Shown here in pieces: positions 24,954-32,224 of a DNA stretch of 64,000 bases; the stretch's first letter is position 1; each line of letters starts with the position of its first letter. The notes under the pieces were generated by a model. It saw only the letters and a program-made list of their open reading frames with translations. It was not told the origin of the DNA and made no database searches. Position numbers and translations under genes: made by a program. Origin of the DNA: Microbacterium sp. lyk4-40-TSB-66 (GTDB lineage Bacteria; Actinomycetota; Actinomycetes; Actinomycetales; Microbacteriaceae); the NCBI RefSeq assembly GCF_030209475.1, contig NZ_JARVRW010000001.1, positions 1-64,000 on the forward strand, written 5' to 3'.

Positions 24954-25898
24954 ATGAAGCGACGACTGCTTCTCCCCGCCCTCGCCATCGTCGGCGCAGG
25001 CGTGCTCGCCCTGTCCGGCTGCTCCGGTGGCGGCGGCGGCGGCGGTGCCGCAGGCGGGCAGGGCGACGAACTCGACGGCCTCTCCGGCGAGATCGGCGCG
25101 AAGGACTTCTCCGAACAGTTCGTGCTCGCGCACATCACGGCGCAGCTGCTGCAGGCTCACGGTGCCGACGTTCAGGCCAACACCAAGCTCGTCGGCTCCG
25201 CGAACGTCAGACAGGCCCTCGAGACGGATCAGTTCCTCGGGTACTGGGAGTACTCGGGCACGTCCTGGATCACCTACAACGGCAACACCACCCCCGTGCA
25301 GGGGGCCGAGGCGCAGTTCGAGGCGACCAAGGAGGCGGACGCCGCCAACGGCATCGCGTGGTTGGACCCCGCACCGCTGAACAATACGTACGCCTTCGCG
25401 ATCCGCGCGGACAAGGCGGAAGAGCTCGGCGTGAAGACGCTGTCCGACGTGGCGAAGCTGCCCGCCGCGGATCAGACGTTCTGCATCGAGAGCGAGTTCT
25501 CCACGCGTGACGACGGGTGGCCCGGGCTGAAGGCCGCGTATGGCATCACCGTGCCCGACTCCAACGTCGCCCTCCTCGACACCGGCGTCATCTACACCGC
25601 GACGCAGAAGGGCGACGACTGCAACTTCGGGGAGGTCTTCCAGACCGATGGGCGCATCCCCGCGCTCGACCTCGTGGTGATGGAGGACGACCAGCAGTTC
25701 TTCCCCGTTTACCAGGCCGGTTTCACCCTGAAGCAGGCGACCCTGGACGAATACCCCGCCATCGCGGACATCATCGGCGAGGTGTCTCCGCTGCTGACCA
25801 CCGAAGAGATGCAGAAGCTCAACAGTCAGGTCGACGTCGACGGCGAAGACCCGGAGGACGTGGCCCGCGACTGGCTCACCGAGCAGGGCCTGATCTGA
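24954..25898 (+). CDS. glycine-betaine-type substrate-binding lipoprotein
   Basis: A 314-residue extracytoplasmic binding protein of the ProX/OpuAC class. The N-terminal signal ends in a lipobox (LALSGC, Cys near residue 22), followed by a Gly-rich linker. The mature domain has IGAKDFSEQFVLAHITAQLL and LVGSANVRQALETDQFLGYWEYSG, which line the ligand pocket in OsmF/OpuBC proteins. Aromatic residues (W, Y) for cation-pi binding are plausible but cannot be assigned. AAGGAGA precedes the ATG. A terminator follows before the enolase gene. Confidence 0.9.
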   Translation: MKRRLLLPALAIVGAGVLALSGCSGGGGGGGAAGGQGDELDGLSGEIGAKDFSEQFVLAHITAQLLQAHGADVQANTKLVGSANVRQALETDQFLGYWEYSGTSWITYNGNTTPVQGAEAQFEATKEADAANGIAWLDPAPLNNTYAFAIRADKAEELGVKTLSDVAKLPAADQTFCIESEFSTRDDGWPGLKAAYGITVPDSNVALLDTGVIYTATQKGDDCNFGEVFQTDGRIPALDLVVMEDDQQFFPVYQAGFTLKQATLDEYPAIADIIGEVSPLLTTEEMQKLNSQVDVDGEDPEDVARDWLTEQGLI

Positions 25899-25914
25899 CC
25901 CCACCCGCACGAAC

Positions 25915-25951
25915 AGGGCGTCGCGCCGTTCCTCGCTGCGCGGCGCCCTTT
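25915..25951 (+). terminator. likely intrinsic terminator after the importer operon
   Basis: AGGGCGTCGCG faces CGCGGCGCCCTTT with one G-T pair, 17 bases past the binding-protein stop. The T-tract is short, so partial read-through into the enolase gene is possible. Confidence 0.6.
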
Positions 25952-25973
25952 CGTCGTATCGGAGAGCACTGAC

Positions 25974-27083
25974 ATGAAGATCACGGACATCGAACTCACC
26001 CGGTTGAACCTCCCTCTCGATCCGCCGTTCCGCGCGGCGTGGGATCCGCAGCCGCGGACCGACTTTCCCGCCACCCTCGTCACCGTCCGAACGGACGACG
26101 GCCTCGTCGGATACGGATCCGGCGACACCATGGACGGATTCGATGCGTATCGCTCGCTCTTTATCGGAACCGATCCGATGCAGATCCTCCTGCAGGTGCG
26201 TCGCATCGAGACGATCAACTTCCACGGCGGACGCTATTGGCCGCTCGAAGCAGCGCTGTGGGACATCATCGGCAAGGTCGCGGGGCTCCCCGTCAGCGTG
26301 CTGTTCGGTGGTGCCCGCGACCGACTCCCGGCCTACGCCTCCAGCGGCGAGCTCAAGTCACCCGCGGAACGAGCCGAGGTCGCCCTCGCCGCCCGCGAAG
26401 CCGGTTTTCGTGCGATGAAGATCCGGATCGCGCGCGAGCACCTCACTGAAGGGGTCGCCGCCGTGCGGGCCACTCGGGACGCCGTCGGGGACGACTTCGA
26501 CATCATGGTCGATCTGAATCAGATGTGGCGGATGGCGGGCGACGTCGAGGCGGCGCTGCCGCTCGCGAAAGTGCAACGCTTGGCGACCGAGCTCGCCGAG
26601 CTGGATGTGCTCTGGCTGGAGGAGCCCCTCCCACAGGTCGACGTGGCGGGTGCGCGTCGGGTCCGTTCGGTCAGTGGCATGCAGGTCGCGGGAGGGGAGA
26701 TGGTTCGGAGTCTGCCCGAGCTCACCCAGCTCATCGAGGCGGACGCGTACGACATCTACCAGCCGGATGTCGCCCTCGCGGTGGGCATGTACCGCGCGCG
26801 CCAGATCGCGGAGTCCGCGAACGTCCGCCACCGCTCGTTCACGCCTCACACGTGGTCGAACGGTCTCGGGCTTCTGGCCAACCTTCACGTCGCCGCCGGT
26901 GTCGACGCCGGACCGTACCTGGAGTTCCCGTGGGACCCTCCGGGCTGGACCCCCGAGCGACGCGACTTCTTCATGACTCCTCTGCACATCGACGGAGCCG
27001 GGGACCTCCGTGTCCCTGACGCGCCCGGACTCGGCGTGATACTCGATCCTGAGGCGATCGCCCGCTACGCCGTCACCGGGTAG
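25974..27083 (+). CDS. mandelate racemase/muconate lactonizing enolase-superfamily enzyme
   Basis: A 369-residue enolase-superfamily enzyme. Metal ligands are visible on three strands: Asp in MVDLNQMW, Glu in LWLEEPLP and Glu in AGGEMVRS. The base on strand two is in MKIRIAR (K-x-R rather than K-x-K). A His in SFTPHTWSNGLG sits where dehydratases keep their acid/base. An acid-sugar dehydratase or a betaine epimerase is possible, and the transporter context favours neither strongly. GGAGAG precedes ATG 25974. It may belong to the IclR-controlled unit. Confidence 0.85.
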   Translation: MKITDIELTRLNLPLDPPFRAAWDPQPRTDFPATLVTVRTDDGLVGYGSGDTMDGFDAYRSLFIGTDPMQILLQVRRIETINFHGGRYWPLEAALWDIIGKVAGLPVSVLFGGARDRLPAYASSGELKSPAERAEVALAAREAGFRAMKIRIAREHLTEGVAAVRATRDAVGDDFDIMVDLNQMWRMAGDVEAALPLAKVQRLATELAELDVLWLEEPLPQVDVAGARRVRSVSGMQVAGGEMVRSLPELTQLIEADAYDIYQPDVALAVGMYRARQIAESANVRHRSFTPHTWSNGLGLLANLHVAAGVDAGPYLEFPWDPPGWTPERRDFFMTPLHIDGAGDLRVPDAPGLGVILDPEAIARYAVTG

Positions 27084-28186
27084 CCGGTAGCAGTCGCGTC
27101 GTCGCCGCGGGAGATGCTCAGGCGGAGCGATTGAAAAACCCGGTCCATGCGCTGTGCGCAGTACGCCGAGAGCAGCCGCCCTGAAAAAGTGGACGCGACG
27201 GCGGGAGTCGAACCCGCCACGCCTTCGGTTATGAGCCGAGGCCCGGGACCGCCCGGATCGCCGCGATGTGCCCCCACGCTAACCCGGGCCGCGAGAGCGG
27301 CGGGCGGGCGTTGCGCGAAGTGACGCGGTGTGTCGTCATGTGGCGCTCGGCGCCCGCGTCGACCGTCGATGATCGCTCGCGTCGAGTGCTCCAGGTGGGC
27401 CCGGACCGCGTGTTCCGGGTCGACCAGCGCCTCCTCCACGTATGCGCGGTGCTCCGCCGTCAGTGCACCGGGTGCGTACGCGGGTCGCACGTGCGTCAAC
27501 AGCAGGTGCATCTCGGAATCGAGGCGGCGGTACTCCTCCGCGATCCGCGGAGAGCCCGCCGCGGCGACGAGCGCGAGATGCACGCTCGCGTGCGCGGCCA
27601 GCGTGGCGGGCCAGTCGCCGGAGGCTTCGGCGGCGGCGAGGTCGTCGAGAGCCCGATCGATGGCGGAGGGACGGATGCCGCGGTCGCGGACGATCCGCAG
27701 CGCCTCGGTTTCGAGGGCGCACCGCAGCTGCTGCAGCGCGACGAGCGCCTCGTCGTCGAGCAGCGAGACCCGCACGCCGCGATAGGGCTCGGCGGTCACG
27801 AGTCGCTCGGCGGCGAGACGCGTCAGGGCGGTCCGGGCGGTGTGACGGGAGACGCGGTGGGCCGCACTGAGTTCCTCCTCGCGCAGGGGCGTGCCGGGGG
27901 CGAGGTCTCCGGAGAGGATGCCGGCGCGCACGGCGTCGGCGACGAGATCGGCGGCGCGGGGGCCGGGGGAGTCCGCGCCGACCCGACCGCGGATCTCCGT
28001 GGCGCCCGCGTCGGGCCCGCTGCCCCCGCGTTCGGCCCGGACGCGCCTGTCGGGCCCGCTGCCCCCGCGTTCGGCCCCGACGCGCCCGCTGCCACCGCGT
28101 TCGGCCCCGCCGCGCCCGTCGGGCCCCGTGTCACCCTGCCCGGTGGCGGAGGCGCGCGCGGACGCGTCAGGCGCGGGCCGTGGCAT
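27065..28186 (-). CDS. GntR-family (FCD) regulator with odd ends
   Basis: A 373-residue frame. The core is a GntR winged helix (REEELSAAHRVSRHTARTALTRL) plus an FCD effector domain ending near EHSTRAIIDG. The first 70 residues are low-complexity (repeats of GAERGGSGP) and the last 75 or so run through an apparent tRNA gene, giving an unlikely tail. The true protein may start or end elsewhere, or a frame error may have removed its stop; a neighbouring frame stops at 27336. It begins inside the EamA gene (20-base overlap), so it is coupled to it, and probably regulates it through the 29077 palindrome. Confidence 0.7.
   Translation of the reverse strand: MPRPAPDASARASATGQGDTGPDGRGGAERGGSGRVGAERGGSGPDRRVRAERGGSGPDAGATEIRGRVGADSPGPRAADLVADAVRAGILSGDLAPGTPLREEELSAAHRVSRHTARTALTRLAAERLVTAEPYRGVRVSLLDDEALVALQQLRCALETEALRIVRDRGIRPSAIDRALDDLAAAEASGDWPATLAAHASVHLALVAAAGSPRIAEEYRRLDSEMHLLLTHVRPAYAPGALTAEHRAYVEEALVDPEHAVRAHLEHSTRAIIDGRRGRRAPHDDTPRHFAQRPPAALAARVSVGAHRGDPGGPGPRLITEGVAGSTPAVASTFSGRLLSAYCAQRMDRVFQSLRLSISRGDDATATGYPVTA
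27190..27265 (-). tRNA. tRNA(CAU)-like gene with non-canonical D arm
   Basis: The minus strand gives a 76-base cloverleaf. A 7-bp acceptor stem (CGCGGCG with CGTCGCG, one G-T pair), an anticodon loop CTCATAA (CAU), a 5-bp T stem with loop TTCGACT, and an encoded CCA are all present. Against a normal tRNA-Met: position 8 is A rather than U, no A14 is present, the D loop is short, one anticodon-stem pair is mismatched and the discriminator is U. It is either a divergent tRNA-Met/Ile2 or a decaying copy. Confidence 0.6.
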
Positions 28187-29072
28187 CCGGAACCTCCTCG
28201 CGTCGACGTGACGGTGCCGATACGACGGCGAGGCCCACCGCAATGAGCGCGAGACCGAGGGCGCCGATCGGGGTGAGCTGCTCGTGCAGCACGAACAGCC
28301 CGAGCAGCGTCGCCGCGAGGGGCTCGGCGAGCGTCAGGGTCGACACCGTGACGGCGGTCAGCCGAGCGAGTCCCCAGCCGAACAGCAGGTACGCGATCGT
28401 CGTCGTGACCACTCCCAGCCAGAGCGCGAGCGCGAGACCGTGGGGGGTGAACAACCACGAGGATCCGGCCAGCAGCAGCACGGGGAGGCTCGCCACCGCG
28501 GCGACACCGAAGACCGTGCCCATGACGCGGGTGGAATCCCACCCCCTCTCGATCAGCGCCTTGCCGCACACCGTATAGAGGGCGTACGACATTCCCGCGC
28601 CCGCCGAGGCGAGCAGACCGCCCGGGGCGAGCGCGACCGAGCCGCCGGTGACCCCCGACACGAGCACGACGCCGGCGAGGGCGATCGCGGTGGCGAGCAT
28701 CCAGCGCGGTGAGGGGGCGCGGCGCAGGCGAACGGCATCCACGATTCCGGTGGCGATCGGCGCGGACCCGAGCGCGACAACCGTGCCGATGGCCACGCCG
28801 TTCTCGCGTGTGCCGAGGAAGAACAGGGGTTGATAGGCGAGCACGCCGATGGCTCCGAGTGCGATGAGTCCCGTGATGGACCCGCGCGTCGCCGGTACCG
28901 GGGCACGGGGTCGACGACGCAGAAGGGCGAGCAGACCGAGGATGCCGCCGCCCACGACGATCCGCGCGGCACCGACCGCGAGGGGGGAGGCGTCGACGCC
29001 CGCGAGCGCCTGCGCCGTGCCGGTGGTCGAGAAGCACAGGGCCGCGGCGAGGACGGCGAGGGCGGGCAGCAT
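28167..29072 (-). CDS. EamA/DMT-family transporter
   Basis: A 301-residue membrane protein with about ten helices in two EamA repeats (LPALAVLAAALCFSTTGTAQAL at the start; ALYTVCGKALIERGWDSTRVMG begins the second half). Members export amino acids or other metabolites, and the substrate is unknown here. ATG 29072 begins the first helix directly; the upstream in-frame extension is Arg-rich and unlikely. A 17-base palindrome lies five bases upstream, and the co-oriented GntR gene follows with a 20-base overlap. Confidence 0.88.
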   Translation of the reverse strand: MLPALAVLAAALCFSTTGTAQALAGVDASPLAVGAARIVVGGGILGLLALLRRRPRAPVPATRGSITGLIALGAIGVLAYQPLFFLGTRENGVAIGTVVALGSAPIATGIVDAVRLRRAPSPRWMLATAIALAGVVLVSGVTGGSVALAPGGLLASAGAGMSYALYTVCGKALIERGWDSTRVMGTVFGVAAVASLPVLLLAGSSWLFTPHGLALALWLGVVTTTIAYLLFGWGLARLTAVTVSTLTLAEPLAATLLGLFVLHEQLTPIGALGLALIAVGLAVVSAPSRRREEVPDATARA

Positions 29073-29076
29073 GGAT

Positions 29077-29093
29077 GGATTGTTACACAATCC
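29077..29093. promoter_or_regulatory. putative GntR operator
   Basis: GGATTGTTACACAATCC has perfect 7-base arms (GGATTGT and ACAATCC) around TAC, just before the EamA start. The TTGT-N3-ACAA core fits FCD-type GntR sites. Confidence 0.6.
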
Positions 29094-29196
29094 GAATGGA
29101 TGCCGTGGCGCGCGGCGAGCGGGCTCCGGAGCGGCGATGGCTCCGACGCGTCGATCGCCGTCGGGGTGCGGCCGTCGGGGTGGACCGCGGCGCCGG

Positions 29197-29634
29197 TCAG
29201 GCGCGCAGGGCCTGCGCCATCGAACGCAGTGCGTGCAGAGCGGCGGTCTGCTCGGCATCCGTCATCCCGCTGAGCATGCGCTTCTCGACCGACCGGACGG
29301 CGGCGCTCGCCGCCTCGAGCGAGCGCCGCCCCTTCGCTGTCAGGCGGGTCGGGAGGGCCTTGCCGACGGGAGCCGCATCGGGACGCTCGACGATCCCGTC
29401 GCGTTCGAGCGATTGGAGCAGCACATTCATCGACTGGCGCGTGACGAAGGCTCCGCGCGCCAGGTCGGAGTTCGACAGGCCGGGGCGCTGGGCGAGCAGC
29501 TCGAGGCAGGAGTAGTGCGTGACCGTCATGCCGAGGGGGCGCAGCACGTCTTCCATCGCCGCGCGCAGTGCGCTCGCCGCCTCTTTCAGGAGATAGCCGA
29601 GCGACGTGTCCAGATCGATCACCTCTTGCGCCAT
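29197..29634 (-). CDS. MarR-family regulator
   Basis: A 145-residue winged-helix regulator: LLAQRPGLSNSDLARGAFVTRQSMNVLLQSLERDGIVERP is the HTH plus wing, framed by dimerisation helices. ATG 29634 overlaps the first of two operator palindromes. It is divergent from a VOC-domain gene and probably represses both. The ligand is unknown; phenolic compounds are common in the family. Confidence 0.9.
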   Translation of the reverse strand: MAQEVIDLDTSLGYLLKEAASALRAAMEDVLRPLGMTVTHYSCLELLAQRPGLSNSDLARGAFVTRQSMNVLLQSLERDGIVERPDAAPVGKALPTRLTAKGRRSLEAASAAVRSVEKRMLSGMTDAEQTAALHALRSMAQALRA

Positions 29635-29674
29635 GTCAGTATTCTGACATAGTCTGCATGTCAGATAACTGACA
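29634..29674. promoter_or_regulatory. two MarR operator palindromes
   Basis: TGTCAGTATTCTGACA (29634-29649) and TGTCAGATAACTGACA (29659-29674) are two copies of TGTCAG-N4-CTGACA. Their centres are 25 bases apart in the divergent promoter. Confidence 0.75.
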
Positions 29675-29688
29675 CGAAGGAGCACGCC

Positions 29689-30057
29689 ATGCCCGTCACC
29701 GGACCCGACTTCATCTCACTGCAGGTGCGCGACCTCGCCGCCTCCCACGCGTTCTACGCGCAGTACCTCGGCCTGCGGCGCTCGCCCGCCGGACCGCCCC
29801 TCGCCGTCGTCTTCGACACGGCGCCGATCGCCTTCGCGCTGCGCGACCTCGCCCCCGGCACCGACCTCACGGGCGTCGACCAGCCCGGAATCGGCGCGGC
29901 CGTGTGGCTCCACGCCACCGACGTGCAGCAGATCCACGATGCGCTCGCCGCCGACGGGCACCGCATCGTCATGGCGCCGACCGACGGGCCCTTCGGGCGC
30001 ACCTTCACCTTCGCCGACCCCGACGGCTACCACGTGACCCTCCACGACAAGGCCTGA
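29689..30057 (+). CDS. VOC-family (glyoxalase/bleomycin-resistance fold) protein
   Basis: A 122-residue vicinal-oxygen-chelate protein: FISLQVRDLAASHAFYAQYLGL at the start and RTFTFADPDGYHVTLHDK at the end, with a metal-type His/Glu pattern only partly kept. Members include dioxygenases, glyoxalases and binding proteins for antibiotics. GAAGGAG precedes the ATG. It is under the divergent MarR operators, so it is likely a response gene to a small toxic compound. Confidence 0.85.
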   Translation: MPVTGPDFISLQVRDLAASHAFYAQYLGLRRSPAGPPLAVVFDTAPIAFALRDLAPGTDLTGVDQPGIGAAVWLHATDVQQIHDALAADGHRIVMAPTDGPFGRTFTFADPDGYHVTLHDKA

Positions 30058-30133
30058 GCGCAGCCGGTCGGGCTCCGTCGTCGCGACGATCGCGTGCGCG
30101 GGTGGAGCGGTCGGGGGCGCGAGGTGCGGCGGG

Positions 30134-30139
30134 TAACGT
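30134..30139 (+). promoter_or_regulatory. leaderless -10 element TAACGT
   Basis: TAACGT lies six bases before ATG 30146. Confidence 0.6.
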
Positions 30140-30145
30140 AGGTGC

Positions 30146-31081
30146 ATGGCGACGGCGGCGGGGCGAGGCATCCTGGCTCTGGTCGTCGCCGCGGTGCTCC
30201 TTCTCGCGGGTGCGGTCGTCGCGGTCGCGATCGACCCGTTCGCCCGGGAGCCCGTGGCGGTCGGTCCGACCACCGAGTGGGTCGCCCGCCTCCTGCTGCT
30301 GCTGGGGATCGTCTGGGTCGGCATCGGCATGATCTCCGCCCGCACCCGACTCGTGCGTCGCCCCGGAGCCGCTGCTGCTCGCGCCACGTGGGTCGCCTCG
30401 ACGCGACCGTGGCGGGCGCGCGAGTCCAGCCTCGGGCTGCTTCCGCTCGACCGGTGGTTCATGATCGTCGTCCCCGGCGGCATCCTCGTCGCGACGCGCG
30501 TGGTGCAGACCCCGCGCGACGGGCTCTGGAGCGTCGCGCTGGCCGTCGGGTGCTGGCTGGCGTTCGCCGTCGCGGTGCGCCTGCTCCTCGGACGCCGGTC
30601 GCCGTGGCCGATCATCGCCGCGGTCGGAGGTGCCATCGTGCTGCGGTGCGTCGTCGCGCTGCTGGCGGTGTCGTTCTCGGGTCCCGCCGGGATCTGGCCG
30701 GAGGTGTGGTCGTCGCCCGTCCTGCGGGCGCTCTACCTGACGGTCGCCTTCGCCCTGGTGGCGTGGGTCTTCGTCGTCGCCGGCTGGTCGCTCTCGGCGC
30801 AGATCGGCCCGCGCCGAGCGGTGGGCATCGCGCTCGCCGGAGTCGGGGTGGCGTCGGCGCTCCCCGCGGCGACCATCGCCGTCGTCGGGGCGCGCGACGC
30901 CGTGCGTTCCTGGAACGATCAGATCGGCATCCTGCCGTGGGACCTCGCGCGTCTGGCCGGTGGGCGCGACGGAGCGTTCCCGGTCGAGATCGTCACGGCC
31001 GCGACGGTGGTCGGGGTGATCGTCGCGGTCGTGGGGATCGTGCTCGCCCTGCCGACGCGCAGCTCCACCCGGGCGCGCTGA
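30146..31081 (+). CDS. multi-pass membrane protein of unknown function
   Basis: A 311-residue protein with about eight hydrophobic segments (residues about 8-30, 45-64, 103-121, 127-150, 153-178, 190-212, 222-246 and 281-305). There are no obvious catalytic motifs and I cannot assign a family. The message appears leaderless. It lies alone, 64 bases after the VOC gene and converging on the YccF gene. Confidence 0.75.
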   Translation: MATAAGRGILALVVAAVLLLAGAVVAVAIDPFAREPVAVGPTTEWVARLLLLLGIVWVGIGMISARTRLVRRPGAAAARATWVASTRPWRARESSLGLLPLDRWFMIVVPGGILVATRVVQTPRDGLWSVALAVGCWLAFAVAVRLLLGRRSPWPIIAAVGGAIVLRCVVALLAVSFSGPAGIWPEVWSSPVLRALYLTVAFALVAWVFVVAGWSLSAQIGPRRAVGIALAGVGVASALPAATIAVVGARDAVRSWNDQIGILPWDLARLAGGRDGAFPVEIVTAATVVGVIVAVVGIVLALPTRSSTRAR

Positions 31082-31137
31082 CGCGGAGTTCCGGGGCTCG
31101 GACGATGGTCAGCGCCCGGCGTCGCGCCGCAGCGCGG

Positions 31138-31545
31138 TCAGCGCCCGAGCGTGTTGTCGAACGGTCCGCCGCGACGGATCTCGCGCACCTCGGTGCCCAG
31201 CGGCATGAGCGACACGGGCACGAGCTTGAAGTTGGCGATGCCCAGCGGGATGCCGATGATCGTCACGCACAGCAGCAGACCCGTGAAGATGTGACCGAGC
31301 GCCAGCCACCACCCGGCGAGGACGACCCACACGATGTTGCCGAGTAGTGAGCCGAGGCCCGAGGTCGACTTCGACACCGTTTCGCGTCCGAACGGCCACA
31401 GTGCGTAGAACCCGATGCGGAACGAGGCGATGCCCCAGGGGATCGTGATGATCAGGATGCACAGCACGACGCCCGCGGCGAGGTAGCCGAGGAAGAGCCA
31501 GAAGCCCGACAGGACGAGCCACAGGATGTTGAGGATCAGGCGCAT
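31138..31545 (-). CDS. YccF-domain membrane protein
   Basis: A 135-residue inner-membrane protein with two copies of the YccF repeat, each with two helices and the signature of a charged/aromatic turn: TIPWGIASFRIGFYALWPFG and IIGIPLGIANFKLVPVSLMPLG. Function unknown. GAAGAT six bases before ATG 31545 suggests a leaderless start. A partial copy of its last codons (GGTCAGCGCCCG) lies 30 bases downstream at about 31106. Confidence 0.88.
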   Translation of the reverse strand: MRLILNILWLVLSGFWLFLGYLAAGVVLCILIITIPWGIASFRIGFYALWPFGRETVSKSTSGLGSLLGNIVWVVLAGWWLALGHIFTGLLLCVTIIGIPLGIANFKLVPVSLMPLGTEVREIRRGGPFDNTLGR

Positions 31546-31551
31546 GAGTCC

Positions 31552-31557
31552 ATCTTC
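31552..31557 (-). promoter_or_regulatory. possible leaderless -10 element GAAGAT
   Basis: GAAGAT on the minus strand lies six bases from ATG 31545. Confidence 0.35.
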
Positions 31558-31686
31558 GCGGCCGCCGCTGGATGGCATCCACGGTTTGACACGGCTTCAC
31601 CTATCCGGGTGTCGAACGGCGCGCAAGCGCCCGCCGCACATCACCCGCCCCGTTTACCGTGGGTCCACCGAGGGAAGGAACCCACC

Positions 31687-32163
31687 ATGTCTGACGTCAC
31701 CCGCGCCACGCCCGAACGCCGCATCCTGTCGAGCTTCAGCGACTACACGGGGGCACAGGCCGCCGTCGATCGTCTCTCCGACGCCGGGTTCCCCGTCGAG
31801 CACACCGCGATCGTCGGACACGACGTGCGCATCGTCGAGCAGGTCACCGGACGCATGACGCGCGGTCGCGCCGCGGGTCTCGGTGCGGCCTCGGGTGCGT
31901 GGTTCGGCCTGATGATCGGCGTGCTCATCGGGCTGCTGAGCCCGGGCGGCTTCCTCGGCCTGCTGCTGATGGGCCTCGTGCTCGGCGCGGTGTGGGGTGC
32001 CGTGTTCGGCTTCGCCGGCCACGCCTTCACCGGCGGACGTCGAGACTTCTCGTCGGTGCAGGGTTTCGAGGCCGAGCGCTGGGACGTGACGGTGGATGCC
32101 GAGCACTTCTCGCGTGCGCAGTCGCTGCTGTCGTCGGGCGCGGCGGGCGAGACGCGCCCCTAG
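31687..32163 (+). CDS. general stress protein 17M-like membrane protein
   Basis: A 158-residue protein. The first 60 residues resemble the GsiB/general stress protein 17M domain (SFSDYTGAQAAVDRLSDAGFP, then AIVGHDVRIVEQVTGR). The middle is a Gly-rich double helix (residues about 67-115, GXXXG-type), as in glycine-zipper stress proteins. GGGAAGGA lies before ATG 31687. It probably answers envelope or osmotic stress. No neighbours in an operon. Confidence 0.8.
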   Translation: MSDVTRATPERRILSSFSDYTGAQAAVDRLSDAGFPVEHTAIVGHDVRIVEQVTGRMTRGRAAGLGAASGAWFGLMIGVLIGLLSPGGFLGLLLMGLVLGAVWGAVFGFAGHAFTGGRRDFSSVQGFEAERWDVTVDAEHFSRAQSLLSSGAAGETRP

Positions 32164-32208
32164 GTCGGGCTGCACGGTCGCGCCGGGGCCGATGTCGGGG
32201 GTCCCGCT

Positions 32209-32214
32209 TAGACT
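32209..32214 (+). promoter_or_regulatory. -10 element TAGACT of the helicase gene
   Basis: TAGACT ends ten bases before ATG 32225. With a start site about seven bases on, the leader would be at most a few bases. Confidence 0.5.
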
Positions 32215-32224
32215 TGACCCCGCC

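Noticed and set aside
23802..26225. Long minus-strand open frame opposite the importer genes
   Set aside because: It mirrors the codon periodicity of the plus-strand genes and contains Asp/Glu/Arg-rich noise.
28010..28110. Collagen-like or adhesin repeat
   Set aside because: The repeated GAERGGSGP is the low-complexity N-terminus of the GntR frame; no secretion signal is present.
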